This document shows positions 6,447-15,063 of a DNA stretch of 16,478 nt, piece by piece. Within the stretch, counting starts at the first letter, position 1. Each line of letters begins with the position of its first letter. Below the pieces are notes generated by a model. That model did not search any database and was not told where the DNA came from. It worked only from the letters and a program-made list of their open reading frames with translations. The stretch comes from Coemansia sp. RSA 922 (taxonomy: Eukaryota; Kickxellomycota; Kickxellomycetes; Kickxellales; Kickxellaceae): the NCBI GenBank assembly GCA_027577415.1, contig JANBQS010000503.1:1-16478 (forward strand). The letters run 5' to 3'. The translations under genes were made by a program, and so were the position numbers.

Positions 6447-7946
6447 CTTGAGCGGAATCCCACCCAGAATAATTTCATATACAGCCAGACGAATAAAAAG
6501 TCATCTCGACCAATAATCTGTCCACATCGGCTTAATTGTAACGAAAACAACAAGTATCTGAGTATATTCATTTATGCATCGCGTGTAGAAAAGACACGCC
6601 TCACGTGCTACATCGGGTTGATGGGTAGGAGTCAGCGAAGCCTCCTCATTCGTTGTCTGCGCCTCGTTCCAAATTGGGCGCCGACAGAGCTAGCAATGGG
6701 GCTGATAAAGGAAAAGGGATGGGAAGGGGGGACCGGTCGGACCAAAAAAAATGTAATAGGGTAAGAGTGGGGCCTACCTATTAGTCAACCGTGCTTGGAT
6801 CGTGTAAGGGCCAAAAAAAACTCCGACTCGTGTAGATCCAAGGGGAAAAAGTGTAAATAAAATAGAGAGACGTAGTAATATCTAAAGAAAGCTGATGAGT
6901 AAACAAACGACGAGGGCGGGGGAGGGAGCGAATATCTCTGGAATGGGGGGAGAAGAAATAAAAAAAAAAAGGTTAGGAAGCGGAGTGTGAAATATGAGTT
7001 ACAGACAATGAGATACTTGAAAAAAAGAAAGCTGTAAGAGGGGCGACCGTCGCATCCGAGCTGGGCAATAGTAGCCCCCACATAGGGCTTTTCTCCTCAC
7101 TCCCCCCACTCGCGGACGTCCTGTTTTAAAGTGGCACGACCGCAGCTAGCACTGCTTCCTCTAAAAGCAAAGCAAAGGCATCGGGAAGCACATTGCTGCG
7201 TTAATGTGCATGTCTTTCATTGTTCCACAATCTCTCAATTGTCTCAAATATCTAGAGGGAGGAGGGGAGGTGAGTTCTCCTGCGGCTGACGCCCAACAAC
7301 AAGGCGACAGTGGGTGGGATGCCCACGCTCTCGATGGCCTTTGCCGCCGCCATTAATATCTGCATTTTTCTGGGCCGGGCCCGACATCCATTGTCGTAAT
7401 ACAATTCTCACGCCGTCGGCTTTAACTTTCATTGTCAATAGGAACCTTTGTCACCCTATCAAAGAGGGGTGTTTTTTTTTGAGAGCAAAAAAGATGGACA
7501 TGTCATGCAACCCGCCTGCATATATCTCCCACCCCCCTCTGACGCTATGCTTGGGCTGCTGCGCATATCCCCCGATCACTTTATCTGCCGCAAGCTTTTA
7601 CTTGGCAAATATACTACATGCGACCAGCAACGTCCGCAGCAATCACTTTTTTATATTCCGCACATCCCCCCATCCTTCTATAGACTACATTTGCACCAAC
7701 AACAATGGCCGCTGCACAATGACAGGTGCGAAATTAGGGATGGGAGGGATGCCGCAAACATCCCGGCCTACATAATTGACATGTGTCCCGATTGTCGTCT
7801 ATCGATATTAGAGATAATTAATCTAACGAAAAGAAATACGGCATCCTGTGAGAAAATCTATAACAAAATAACAAACAACAGTACTAAACAAAAACCCGCA
7901 TTGTGAGCAGGAGAGTAGAAAATAGTCAGAATTGGGAGGGGGAGTA

Positions 7947-10900
7947 CTAGAACAGCGACCCTTCTTTACTCCGTCGGGGCCGCGACATGCGGCTGGCTGC
8001 TGCCGCTTGAACACCCATTTGCTTGAGCTCGCGGAGGCGGCTGATGGCACGGCGATTGTTCTTGCGTGCTGCACGAGCGTACCAAGCCTGCGCCTCGTGC
8101 ACATCGGGCTGAGCAACTCCAATACCGCACTCGTAGTAGTAGCCTACGGCATACTCTGCCTTTTCCAGCCCACGGTCCGCCGCACGCCTCGCCCACAGAT
8201 ACGCCTCAACATCGTTCTGCGGCAAGAGGTTCTCGGCACCGGTCAGGTACCATCCAGACAGCGCCAACTCGGCGTCGCCATCGCCCTTTTCCGCCGCGCG
8301 CGTGTACCACCCAATAGACTTGCGCGGATCCACAGCGCACCCCAGCGTGCCGTACTCATAGGCTTGGCCCAGCCGCACTTGCGACGGCACGTAGCCGAGC
8401 TTGCCGGCCTTGATAAACAGCTCGCGCGCATATGACTCGTCGGGAATAATCTCGGGAATGCTGTTCGACTCGTAGCACAGCGCCAGCTCGTGCAGCGCGT
8501 GTGGGCACTCGGGCGTGGCGTTGTCCGCGCCGCGCTTCAGCCACGTGATGCCTTCGCGTGGCGTAGCCGCCACTCCCAGCAAGCCCTTGGTCAAAATAAC
8601 GCCCAGCTTGTACATTGCTGGCACATTGGTCTGCGCTGCGGCCTTGCGATAGAACTGCAACGCACGCGCGACGTCCTTTCGCGTGCCCACGCCAATCTCG
8701 TAGCAAACGGCTGTGCGGTAGTTGGCCTCGGCATGCTGCGCCTTTGACGCCTGCTGATAATAGGCAAATGCTCTAGCCTCGTCTTTTGCTATGCCATAGA
8801 TGTTCTGCGAATACACCGTGCCCAAGAAAAACTGCGCCTCTGCCGCAATGTTGGTGCGGTGCACTGTGATGCCACCGCCGGCCAGCTTTTTAACCCACTT
8901 GATTCCCTCGTTTGTCAGCACCTCATACCTGGCCGCTGCCGCCTTGCCGTTGCTTTCTTGGTCTGCCATCCCGCGGGCGTGCTCCAAAATGTACTTTGCA
9001 AACTCCAACTGCGCTGCCGGGTCGTTCGATCTCCGGATGCTGGCCCGATATGCCTCCAGACTTGCCAGTGTCGGAGGTGGAGGCTTGGCTAGAGGGCTGG
9101 CTCCAATGACCTTTGCTGACGGCATGTTGCCCATGGGCGCAATACCAACGGCGCTACTCGATCCGCTGCTCGGCGCGTCTCGCTCACCGCTGTGCTGCCC
9201 CACTGCCATTGGGAGCGACTTGCTGCTGCTAGTCCACGGCCGCATTCCTGGCTGTGGCAGCACATCGCCGCTGCTCGACAAGCTGTAGTTTGAACCGTGG
9301 GCATATGGGTCGGTAAAAGGCCCAGGTGGCTGTAGACTGTTGTGCGGCGCTTGAGCATAGGGTGATGACGCCACTCTAACCGTTCCGTTGCGGCTGTGAG
9401 GATCGGAGTGGAACTGAGCAGGCGCGCCATATACTTGCTGCTGTTGCTGATGGGGATGCTGCATCTGCTGCTGCTGATATGGATCCTGTTGGTGTTGTGG
9501 TGGTGGCGGATACTGTTGCAAGGCAGGGCGTCCACCACCACTAGAAATGCGGTCGGACGATGTGTCAAACCCGTTATCGTTGGCGTAGGGGCGTCCCGCA
9601 TAGACCGGAGAGCTGTTATTAGTAGTCGCGGCTGACGAGTGCATGCCCGATGGTGGTCCTGAACGTCCGGCAGATCCATAGAAGCGCTGTCCGCCTGTCA
9701 TATCCTGGGGAGGGTGCTGTGGGCCCATCGGCGATCCATTGCGTGACATGTTGATCCTAGGACTTGCGCCTCCGCTGGCAATGGCCAAGGCAGGGTTGCG
9801 AACTACAGTGGAGGTGGTTGAGGGGTTGATATTGGGTGAGTGGCCAGTGTAAGGTGTGGTGGCATGGTTAGTGGAGTTGGACCGACAAGCGGGGCCAGGA
9901 GCAGTGCGTTTGGTGCATTTGCTCCAATGTGGAGGAAGCGGCTGCAGCTGCCCCGAAGAAGCAGAAGCAGATCTGGCTCTTCCATTCGGATAACGTGAGC
10001 GGCTAGACCGGCGCCGCAAAAGGCGCAGCGCCTTGGGCTCCGCCGAGCTGGGTAGCTTTGCAGGCGTGGGTGGCCGTTTGTACCGTTGCCGATTAGCAAT
10101 GCTGCTTCTGGGCACTAGGCGTGGCGAGTGCTCGGATTCATGCCAATCGCTGTGGACTGATGGATTGATAGATGGGCGAGATTTTCTCAGAGATATGCTC
10201 TTGGCGAGTCCTCTTCCGACCATTACTGGAGACTGTTGTTTGGCATCAGAGACGTTGGCAAATGATCGGACATGTCGTGGGGACACTCGCGGACTGATCT
10301 GCTTCTTCTCGGAAAAGTGGGGATGGGACTGCAGCAAAGACAGTCCGTGGGAGGGCTTTGCTGGTGTGCAATTTGGAACATCAGCTAAAGCATTGGTGGA
10401 GGTGGTGGATTCGAGATTCTTACCTGAGGGTGGAGCGCCAGCTGGTGACGACGAAGTGGTGTGTGGAGCAGAGTCAGCGGGGGAGCCGTATTTTTCAGAC
10501 CGTCCGATATGCGCCATCTGTCGAGGGTTGGTAGGGAACAAGGTCACGTCGATATCAACGCCAGCAATGCCATCGTCGTCGTCGTATTCGTCCTCTAGTT
10601 GTTGCTCACGCTTGCGCAGAGCCTCGGACGACACGTTTTTGCGCGCTACTGGGGGAGCCTGCTGCCGAGACATGGTCTGGCCCGAGCTGATGCCCATGCG
10701 GCGGAAATCATCGGTCAGCGACGAGTGAGCTGTCGAGGAGGCTGCTGGCTCAGTGCCGTACACTGGAGGGCCCGAGTAGGAGCCGTTGTGGATGGCAGAG
10801 TCTGCCGACATGCTTGGATTGGGTTTGAGTCCCTGTTGCTGCTGCTGTCGAGATCTCTGGTGATGTGAGTACAGATCAAGTGACTCTTCCGAGCCGTCAT

Positions 10901-11420
10901 CGTACTGATCCCAGCCCGCCGACTCGTTCACGCGCTGCACCTGCTGATGTTGGGGCTGATGTTGAATTGTCGCATTCACACCCTGATATTGCACTTGGGC
11001 ATGCTGACCCTGCGGCGGTGCATAGTGCTGCTGCTGTGCTGGCATTCCATGGTGGCCAGGCGGTGCGTGTTGTTGAACTTGGGCGTGTGTAGGTGGATAG
11101 CCCGGATTCACTGGGCGCACTTGGTACATGGGCTGTTGTTGCTGCTGTTGGTGGTAAATGCGGGGAGCAGGAATAGCAGAGTCGGCGTCCCTATGGTTCA
11201 TTGCTGATCCGGGGCCTGGCGCATACACTGGCTGCATCTGTTGTTCGGCGATGTACTGAGGCGGTGGCGGTCCATAAAGATTCTGCGTCTGCTGAGACGA
11301 TTGGTGGCGAAGAGGCGGGCCAGCAGCGGCATTGTTTGCCATGGCGACCCTACCGGTGGCCCGGCGGAACTGGGCTTGACTGTGACTGTTGTCATAGTAG
11401 CCGTCGTTATTCGAGGCCAT
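7947..11420 (-). CDS. SKT5: Sel1-repeat protein, chitin synthase activator Skt5/Chs4 family
   Basis: A 1157 aa frame ending in TAG. Skt5/Chs4 proteins bind and activate chitin synthase III and help place it at the bud neck or septum. The C-terminal third (about 786-1118) holds a pre-repeat helical region and about seven Sel1-like repeats. Their signatures recur roughly every 36 residues: AEAQFFLGTVY (860), AEANYRTAVCYEIGVG (897), VPAMYKLGVILTKG (933), PHALHELALCYE (973), VPSQVRLGQAYEYG (1011), GDAELALSGWYLTG (1048) and EKAEYAVGYYYECGIG (1086). The N-terminal 780 residues are disordered-looking, with Gln tracts (91-96, 192-196, 649-662), Pro-rich and Ser-rich stretches, and a basic Arg/Ser zone near 466-486. 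Length exceeds the roughly 700 aa of the yeast protein. The C-terminus is SKEGSLF, so the prenylation CaaX box of yeast Skt5 is absent. Other Sel1-repeat regulators are possible, but layout and repeat spacing favour Skt5. Confidence 0.82.
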   Translation of the reverse strand: MASNNDGYYDNSHSQAQFRRATGRVAMANNAAAGPPLRHQSSQQTQNLYGPPPPQYIAEQQMQPVYAPGPGSAMNHRDADSAIPAPRIYHQQQQQQPMYQVRPVNPGYPPTHAQVQQHAPPGHHGMPAQQQHYAPPQGQHAQVQYQGVNATIQHQPQHQQVQRVNESAGWDQYDDGSEESLDLYSHHQRSRQQQQQGLKPNPSMSADSAIHNGSYSGPPVYGTEPAASSTAHSSLTDDFRRMGISSGQTMSRQQAPPVARKNVSSEALRKREQQLEDEYDDDDGIAGVDIDVTLFPTNPRQMAHIGRSEKYGSPADSAPHTTSSSPAGAPPSGKNLESTTSTNALADVPNCTPAKPSHGLSLLQSHPHFSEKKQISPRVSPRHVRSFANVSDAKQQSPVMVGRGLAKSISLRKSRPSINPSVHSDWHESEHSPRLVPRSSIANRQRYKRPPTPAKLPSSAEPKALRLLRRRSSRSRYPNGRARSASASSGQLQPLPPHWSKCTKRTAPGPACRSNSTNHATTPYTGHSPNINPSTTSTVVRNPALAIASGGASPRINMSRNGSPMGPQHPPQDMTGGQRFYGSAGRSGPPSGMHSSAATTNNSSPVYAGRPYANDNGFDTSSDRISSGGGRPALQQYPPPPQHQQDPYQQQQMQHPHQQQQQVYGAPAQFHSDPHSRNGTVRVASSPYAQAPHNSLQPPGPFTDPYAHGSNYSLSSSGDVLPQPGMRPWTSSSKSLPMAVGQHSGERDAPSSGSSSAVGIAPMGNMPSAKVIGASPLAKPPPPTLASLEAYRASIRRSNDPAAQLEFAKYILEHARGMADQESNGKAAAARYEVLTNEGIKWVKKLAGGGITVHRTNIAAEAQFFLGTVYSQNIYGIAKDEARAFAYYQQASKAQHAEANYRTAVCYEIGVGTRKDVARALQFYRKAAAQTNVPAMYKLGVILTKGLLGVAATPREGITWLKRGADNATPECPHALHELALCYESNSIPEIIPDESYARELFIKAGKLGYVPSQVRLGQAYEYGTLGCAVDPRKSIGWYTRAAEKGDGDAELALSGWYLTGAENLLPQNDVEAYLWARRAADRGLEKAEYAVGYYYECGIGVAQPDVHEAQAWYARAARKNNRRAISRLRELKQMGVQAAAASRMSRPRRSKEGSLF

Positions 11421-12124
11421 TTACCTGCGGGTAAAGAATAAGAGGCACTCGCAAACAACCTCCCACCGAGACAGGCGTGGGTTGCTGATTCGAGACTGGA
11501 GCGAATGCAAGCAAGGGTAAAATAAGAAAGCCAAGAAAAACAAGAATATTAGCGAAAAAAGGAGGCGCTTAGTTGAAAGGGAAGAGGAGAGGCTTGCAGG
11601 CGAAGAGGGTAAAAACGCGGGTCTATCGGCGTGCAAATCCTAGTCCAGACGCGCAATAAACACACAAACAACCTGTTTGCTATACAGAGGAGGGAGCGTG
11701 CGCTGCCCAGGGACAGTAATGCAGATAGGGGGGAAAGGACAAGTACGGCGGCGGCGGGCGAGTATTAGACGCCTGTGATTAATATGCTGTATGCAGCGAC
11801 GACAATGAATGTACAGAAATTAAAGCAAGCAAAAAAGAATAGGGAGATGGAGAAGTGATAGTTGAAAGAGACACTGTGGAGAGGTATTTTGGCACAGAAG
11901 ATGTGTGTGTAAGACATGCAACCCGCTGATCGGCATGGAGAGGGTGGACATGGAAAGGCTGGGCGAAAAATTTCTGAAAGAAAGAATCCTCAAAATAGCA
12001 TTCAAAGACCTTCTAGGCTTTGCCTTTCTTTTTTTCAGAATTAAAAAGGCGGAGCCCAAAGAACAAGCACTTCATCTCTTGCATGGCTAGAGGCATCTGG
12101 CCAGTGCAATCTCGACTCACTAGT

Positions 12125-12191
12125 GCAATAAGGGGGCGGGCACGCGCTGCCGATAAATGGCCACGCGTGCCAGCTGACGGCGGCTTATTGC
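12125..12191. repeat. 8-bp inverted repeat GCAATAAG / CTTATTGC, 51 bp apart
   Basis: GCAATAAG at 12125-12132 has its exact reverse complement at 12184-12191. The 51 bp between the arms contain both ACGCG-centred motifs. The arrangement may be coincidental, but it frames the most GC-rich and structured part of an otherwise A/T-leaning spacer. Confidence 0.5.
12139..12171. promoter_or_regulatory. paired ACGCG-centred near-palindromes (MCB-like)
   Basis: GGCACGCGCTGCC at 12139-12151 and GGCCACGCGTGCC at 12159-12171 are near-palindromic variants of one another. Their ACGCG cores start at 12142 and 12163, 21 bp apart, or two helical turns. The second contains ACGCGT, the MluI cell-cycle box bound by Mbp1-type factors in yeasts. 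Location between a septum chitin regulator and ALG8 makes G1/S control of one of them plausible, but binding is inferred only from the motif. Confidence 0.4.
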
Positions 12192-12731
12192 GCCGAGCGG
12201 AGCGTGACTGACATTGAAGAATGGCTAAGTAATTGTACGCTAGGCCCGTCAATGACTACAATGGCCTTGGGAACCAATGCTTTTGCTGAGGATGACACAT
12301 TGCTGCGTGGCTCAACGTCAGCATCAGCGGATGACCGAGCGTTTTGTCGTTCAGTGCGGGGGGAGAGGTGTGACAAGCAGTGGGGGGAAAAGCACACAAG
12401 GTATCCGGGAGTGTGGAGAGTATCTCTACAGCTCGTTGCTCAAAGGAAAGAGGGTTGAGAGCATACCTGTTTTAGACGTATCTGGTCGGGTCAAGACCGC
12501 GTGCTCCAGTAATGAGAGATATAAAGAGTAGTCGGTTAGTTTGGAGCAAACAGATAAGAAGAAGAAGCCTTTCTTGAATTGCGTGAAGGGGAGTATCGCT
12601 CGCTGGCGATCTGCAGAAAATGGCCCGAAACCAGGCTTCTGGAGGAGGTTTTGTGGCTTCCACCTGCGCACGTGTCCAAGCCCTGCCGGTCTTTGCGCCT
12701 ACTGATCCGAGCATCAAGCATCAACTGTCCT

Positions 12732-12811
12732 GATCCTTTCTTCCTCTCTTTTCATTTTTCAAGCACTCTTGTTTTTTGCATTTCTATTCCTCCTTTTGTA
12801 CTTGTCCTTGG
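12732..12811 (+). promoter_or_regulatory. CT-rich leader upstream of ALG8
   Basis: The 80 bp ending about 20 bases before the ALG8 ATG at 12831 are dominated by C and T, with runs such as TTCTTCCTCTCTTTTC. Pyrimidine-rich leaders just before the start codon are common in fungal genes. The tract supports 12831 as the start, because the longer in-frame version would have to translate through it. Confidence 0.5.
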
Positions 12812-12830
12812 CTCGGCGAGGAAATTAGCA

Positions 12831-14399
12831 ATGCTTGGAGGCAAAAACCTTGCCTTTCTGTGCGTGGGCGTTGGCGTCAAGCTGCTGCTGTGGCCGGCGT
12901 ACCACTCGACGGACTTTGAGGTGCACAGAAACTGGCTAGCGATCACCAACTCACTGCCGCTGAGCAAATGGTACTTTGAGGACGGCAGCGAGTGGACGTT
13001 GGACTACCCGCCGTTCTTTGCATGGTTCGAATGGGTGCTGTCACTGGCGGCTCGCTGGTGGGATCCACGTATTGTACAGCTGGACAACCTGGGCTACGCG
13101 GCAAGCTCCTGCGTTGAGTTCCAGCGTCTGACAGTGATAGTATCGGAAGTTGTTCTATTCACAGCCCTTGGGCGCTTTGTGCGGGCGAGTGGCGGCACGA
13201 GGCAGAGCAAGATTGCAGCAGCTCTGACGTTTCTCAGCGCAGGATTCTTGTTTGTGGACCATGTGCACTTTCAGTACAACGGGTTTTTGTTTGGCATCCT
13301 GGTTTACTCGCTGGCATTCGCAATGGAGGGCCACGATCTCTTGGCTGGCACGACGTTTGCCGTGCTGCTGTGCTTCAAGCACATATTCATGTATATAGCG
13401 CCCGCCTACTTTATTTACCTGGCCATCAACTACTGTGCTGTCCTTCGTTCGCGTCGTCGGTCCCAGGTAGGCGGCTGTGCCTTGGACATTGGCGCTTCGG
13501 TGTGGCGGCTGGCCAAGCTTGGCACGGCCGTGGTCGTGGTCTTTGCTGTTGCGTTTGGCCCGTTTGCGGCAAAGGGCCAGCTGCCTCAGCTGGCGTCGCG
13601 GCTGTTCCCGTTCAAGCGCGGGCTGTGCCACGCGTACTGGGCACCCAACTTCTGGGCCCTGTACGTATTTGCCGACCGCTTGCTGATTCTTGCCTCGCGC
13701 TTCATGCCAGCGCTGGGTCTCGCCTCTGCTGATCTGTCTGCCATGGCTGCCAGTACTCGTGGGCTTGTGGGCGATACGAGCTTTGCCGTGCTGCCTGACA
13801 TCCCGCCCATTGCCACCTTTATTGCCACGCTATTGGCGCAAATCCCAGCCTACGTAGTGCTGATTCGCAAGGGCAGCAAGAAGCGGCGCGGTCCTCAGCG
13901 GCTTATTCAGTCTGTGGTCCTGTGCGCCTATGCCTCGTACATGTTTGGCTGGCACGTACACGAAAAGGCCATCCTCCTGATCCTGGTTCCCCTGGGCTTG
14001 CTCACTGTGGCGCCCACCCAGCGAACGCTGCGCATGTTTGCTGTGCTGTCTACGGCCGGCTACTACAGCCTGTTTCCGCTGCTGTTTGGCGCTCAGGAGC
14101 TGCTCATCAAGGCTGCCGTGCTGCTGATCTGGGTGCTGTGTGCCCTGGCCTTGCTAAAGTCCGATCGAGGTGTCTCGGCCTGGAGCTGCCTGCTGCGCGC
14201 TGAGCGACTCTATGTTCTGGGCCACATCCCGCTGTTTGTCGCCACGGAGCTGCTGCCTGGCTATGCATTTGGTCGCCTGCAGTTTCTGCCCCTGGCTCTA
14301 GTATCCGTTTACACTGCCTTTGGTGTCACGTACTCGTGGCTCGGCTTGGTTTACGAGTTTGCGCTCCACCATTCTCACTCCACACACAAAAGGCACTGA
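12831..14399 (+). CDS. ALG8: ALG8: dolichyl-P-Glc:Glc1Man9GlcNAc2-PP-dolichol alpha-1,3-glucosyltransferase
   Basis: An ER multi-pass glycosyltransferase (family GT57) that adds the second glucose to the lipid-linked N-glycan precursor. From the Met at 12831 the protein is 522 aa, the usual size. Diagnostic ALG6/ALG8 motifs are STDFEVHRNW (26-35), EWTLDYPPFFAWFEW (54-68) in the first luminal region, DHVHFQYNGFL (143-153) and FKHIFMYIAPAYF (182-194). FPFKRGLCHAYWAPNFWALY (259-278) is the hallmark of ALG8 as against ALG6. FGWHVHEKA (372-380) lies near the end. Hydrophobic segments recur from about 7 to 510. The C-terminus is basic and His-rich (HHSHSTHKRH), although no clear KKxx retrieval signal is present. 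An in-frame upstream ATG at 12579 would add 84 residues encoded by the CT-rich leader; these look untranslated, so the shorter start is preferred. No intron. Profilin follows 160 bp downstream on the same strand. Confidence 0.95.
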   Translation: MLGGKNLAFLCVGVGVKLLLWPAYHSTDFEVHRNWLAITNSLPLSKWYFEDGSEWTLDYPPFFAWFEWVLSLAARWWDPRIVQLDNLGYAASSCVEFQRLTVIVSEVVLFTALGRFVRASGGTRQSKIAAALTFLSAGFLFVDHVHFQYNGFLFGILVYSLAFAMEGHDLLAGTTFAVLLCFKHIFMYIAPAYFIYLAINYCAVLRSRRRSQVGGCALDIGASVWRLAKLGTAVVVVFAVAFGPFAAKGQLPQLASRLFPFKRGLCHAYWAPNFWALYVFADRLLILASRFMPALGLASADLSAMAASTRGLVGDTSFAVLPDIPPIATFIATLLAQIPAYVVLIRKGSKKRRGPQRLIQSVVLCAYASYMFGWHVHEKAILLILVPLGLLTVAPTQRTLRMFAVLSTAGYYSLFPLLFGAQELLIKAAVLLIWVLCALALLKSDRGVSAWSCLLRAERLYVLGHIPLFVATELLPGYAFGRLQFLPLALVSVYTAFGVTYSWLGLVYEFALHHSHSTHKRH

Positions 14400-14455
14400 C
14401 CATGCGGAGACGCCCTAACCCAGCACAATACAAAACAACAGGCGACCTTGATGAT

Positions 14456-14559
14456 TTTTATCTTTCTTTTCTTCGTCTCATCTGGATTTGAATTTGTTGA
14501 GCTCTGTTTTTCTTTTTCTTCTTCTCTTTATCTTTTTTCAAAATCACTATTGTATAAAC
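14456..14559 (+). promoter_or_regulatory. compact CT-rich promoter/leader of profilin
   Basis: Only 160 bp separate the ALG8 stop codon from the profilin ATG. Most of the last 100 bp is T- and C-rich, including a dense run at about 14508-14539, ending in CACTATTGTATAAAC just before the ATG. Strong pyrimidine leaders are typical of highly expressed fungal genes, which fits profilin. The ALG8 3' end must lie within or overlap this region. Confidence 0.5.
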
Positions 14560-15063
14560 ATGAGTTCGTGGCAACCATACGTTGACAACAACCTCGTTGG
14601 TTCGGGTTCCGTCTCCGAAGCTGCTATTTACGGCCTTGATGGCGGAGTTTGGGCAAAGAGCGATAGCTACAAGGTAGGTTTAATTATACCAATATAGAGC
14701 TCTGTCACTGCTCAAAAGCACCGCTACTGCGAGAGATCGAGTGCTAACTCTGTTATGAACAAGTGTTTGTTTGTATTTTTTTTTTCATTGTAGCATGAGG
14801 ATGAGCTGTTTAACACTATCAAGGAGGGCTTTGAGAAGGAAGACGTGATCCGTGGCAATGGTCTGCGCACGGGAAAGGACAAGTACTTTACATTGGCTAC
14901 GAGTCCCGAGGAGCTGCACTTTAGGTGCGGAGCTAAGGGTCTGTTCTGCGCAAAGACAAAGCAGACCATTATATTCGCCTTTTACCCAGATACCGTTCAG
15001 CCCGGCAGCGCTAGCAAGGCCCTGGGTGCTGTCACTGACTATCTCAAGAGCGTGGACTTTTAG
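14560..15063 (+). CDS. PFY1: profilin (one intron: 14560-14673 joined to 14794-15063)
   Basis: A small actin-monomer-binding protein that also binds poly-proline ligands such as formins, and phosphoinositides. The spliced product is 127 aa, the normal profilin length. Exon 1 gives 38 codons starting MSSWQPYVDNNLVGSG, with the N-terminal Trp4 and Tyr7 expected in the poly-proline groove, and IYGLDGGVWAKS following. Exon 2 gives 89 codons with NGLRTGKDKYFTL, then GLFCAKTKQTIIFAFYP, the conserved core strand region, and TVQPGSASKALGAVTDYLKSVDF at the C-terminus, close to the yeast pattern. The intron lies in phase 0 between Lys38 and His39. Without splicing the frame stops soon after the donor. 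ALG8 lies upstream on the same strand, and the ETT1-like gene converges from downstream with 78 bp between stop codons. Confidence 0.96.
14674..14793 (+). other. spliceosomal intron of profilin, 120 nt
   Basis: The donor is AAG|GTAGGT at 14674. A TGCTAAC branch-point-like sequence lies at 14742-14748, one base from the yeast consensus. The acceptor is TTGTAG ending at 14793, preceded by a T-rich tract at about 14771-14788. Removing it joins two frames that together give a complete profilin. An earlier AG at 14762-14763 is only about 15 bases past the branch site and lies before the T tract, so it is unlikely to be used. Confidence 0.93.

Larger units (their letters stand above)
5771..7946. 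other. 2.2 kb spacer between the sestrin-like and Skt5-like genes
   Basis: No convincing gene is seen on either strand. The segment must contain the sestrin-like promoter and leader on its left and the Skt5-like 3' end on its right. From about 5800 to 7080 the plus strand is markedly purine-rich, with long A runs (6254-6266, 6432-6446, 6960-6970 and shorter ones), so the minus strand reads as T- and CT-rich. After about 7085 the composition is more even, and two overlapping plus-strand frames of about 150 codons occur (7314-7775, 7448-7906); neither looks like a known protein. Short minus-strand frames near the sestrin start could be upstream ORFs if the leader is long. I found no tRNA, snRNA or transposon signature. 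Confidence 0.6.
11421..12830. promoter_or_regulatory. divergent promoter region between Skt5-like gene and ALG8
   Basis: This 1.4 kb spacer separates two divergently transcribed genes. I see no credible gene in it; the short frames present on both strands are unlike any family I know. On the minus strand the Skt5-like ATG is preceded by a pyrimidine stretch and CAG (about 11424-11435), which resembles a 3' splice site, so a 5' untranslated intron is possible. Near the middle are two similar ACGCG-centred 13-mers and a flanking 8-bp inverted repeat (listed separately). On the ALG8 side the last 100 bp are CT-rich. Confidence 0.5.

Noticed and set aside
6581..6599. 6-bp hairpin GCGTGT / ACACGC
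   Set aside because: Short stem with a 7-base loop; expected by chance in a window of this size.
6785..7081. 98-codon minus-strand frame rich in Phe, Leu, Ser and Tyr
   Set aside because: It is the direct reading of the T/CT-rich strand; the translation is low-complexity and membrane-like only because of base composition.
5771..7946. tRNA or small nuclear RNA gene in the large spacer
   Set aside because: No GGTTCGAATCC-type B box, cloverleaf or U6-like core was found on reading either strand; a covariance-model scan would settle it.
10033..10728. 231-codon plus-strand frame within the Skt5-like gene
   Set aside because: Opposite strand of the disordered N-terminal region of a gene whose frame is long and carries recognisable Sel1 repeats; no domain is seen in the antisense product.
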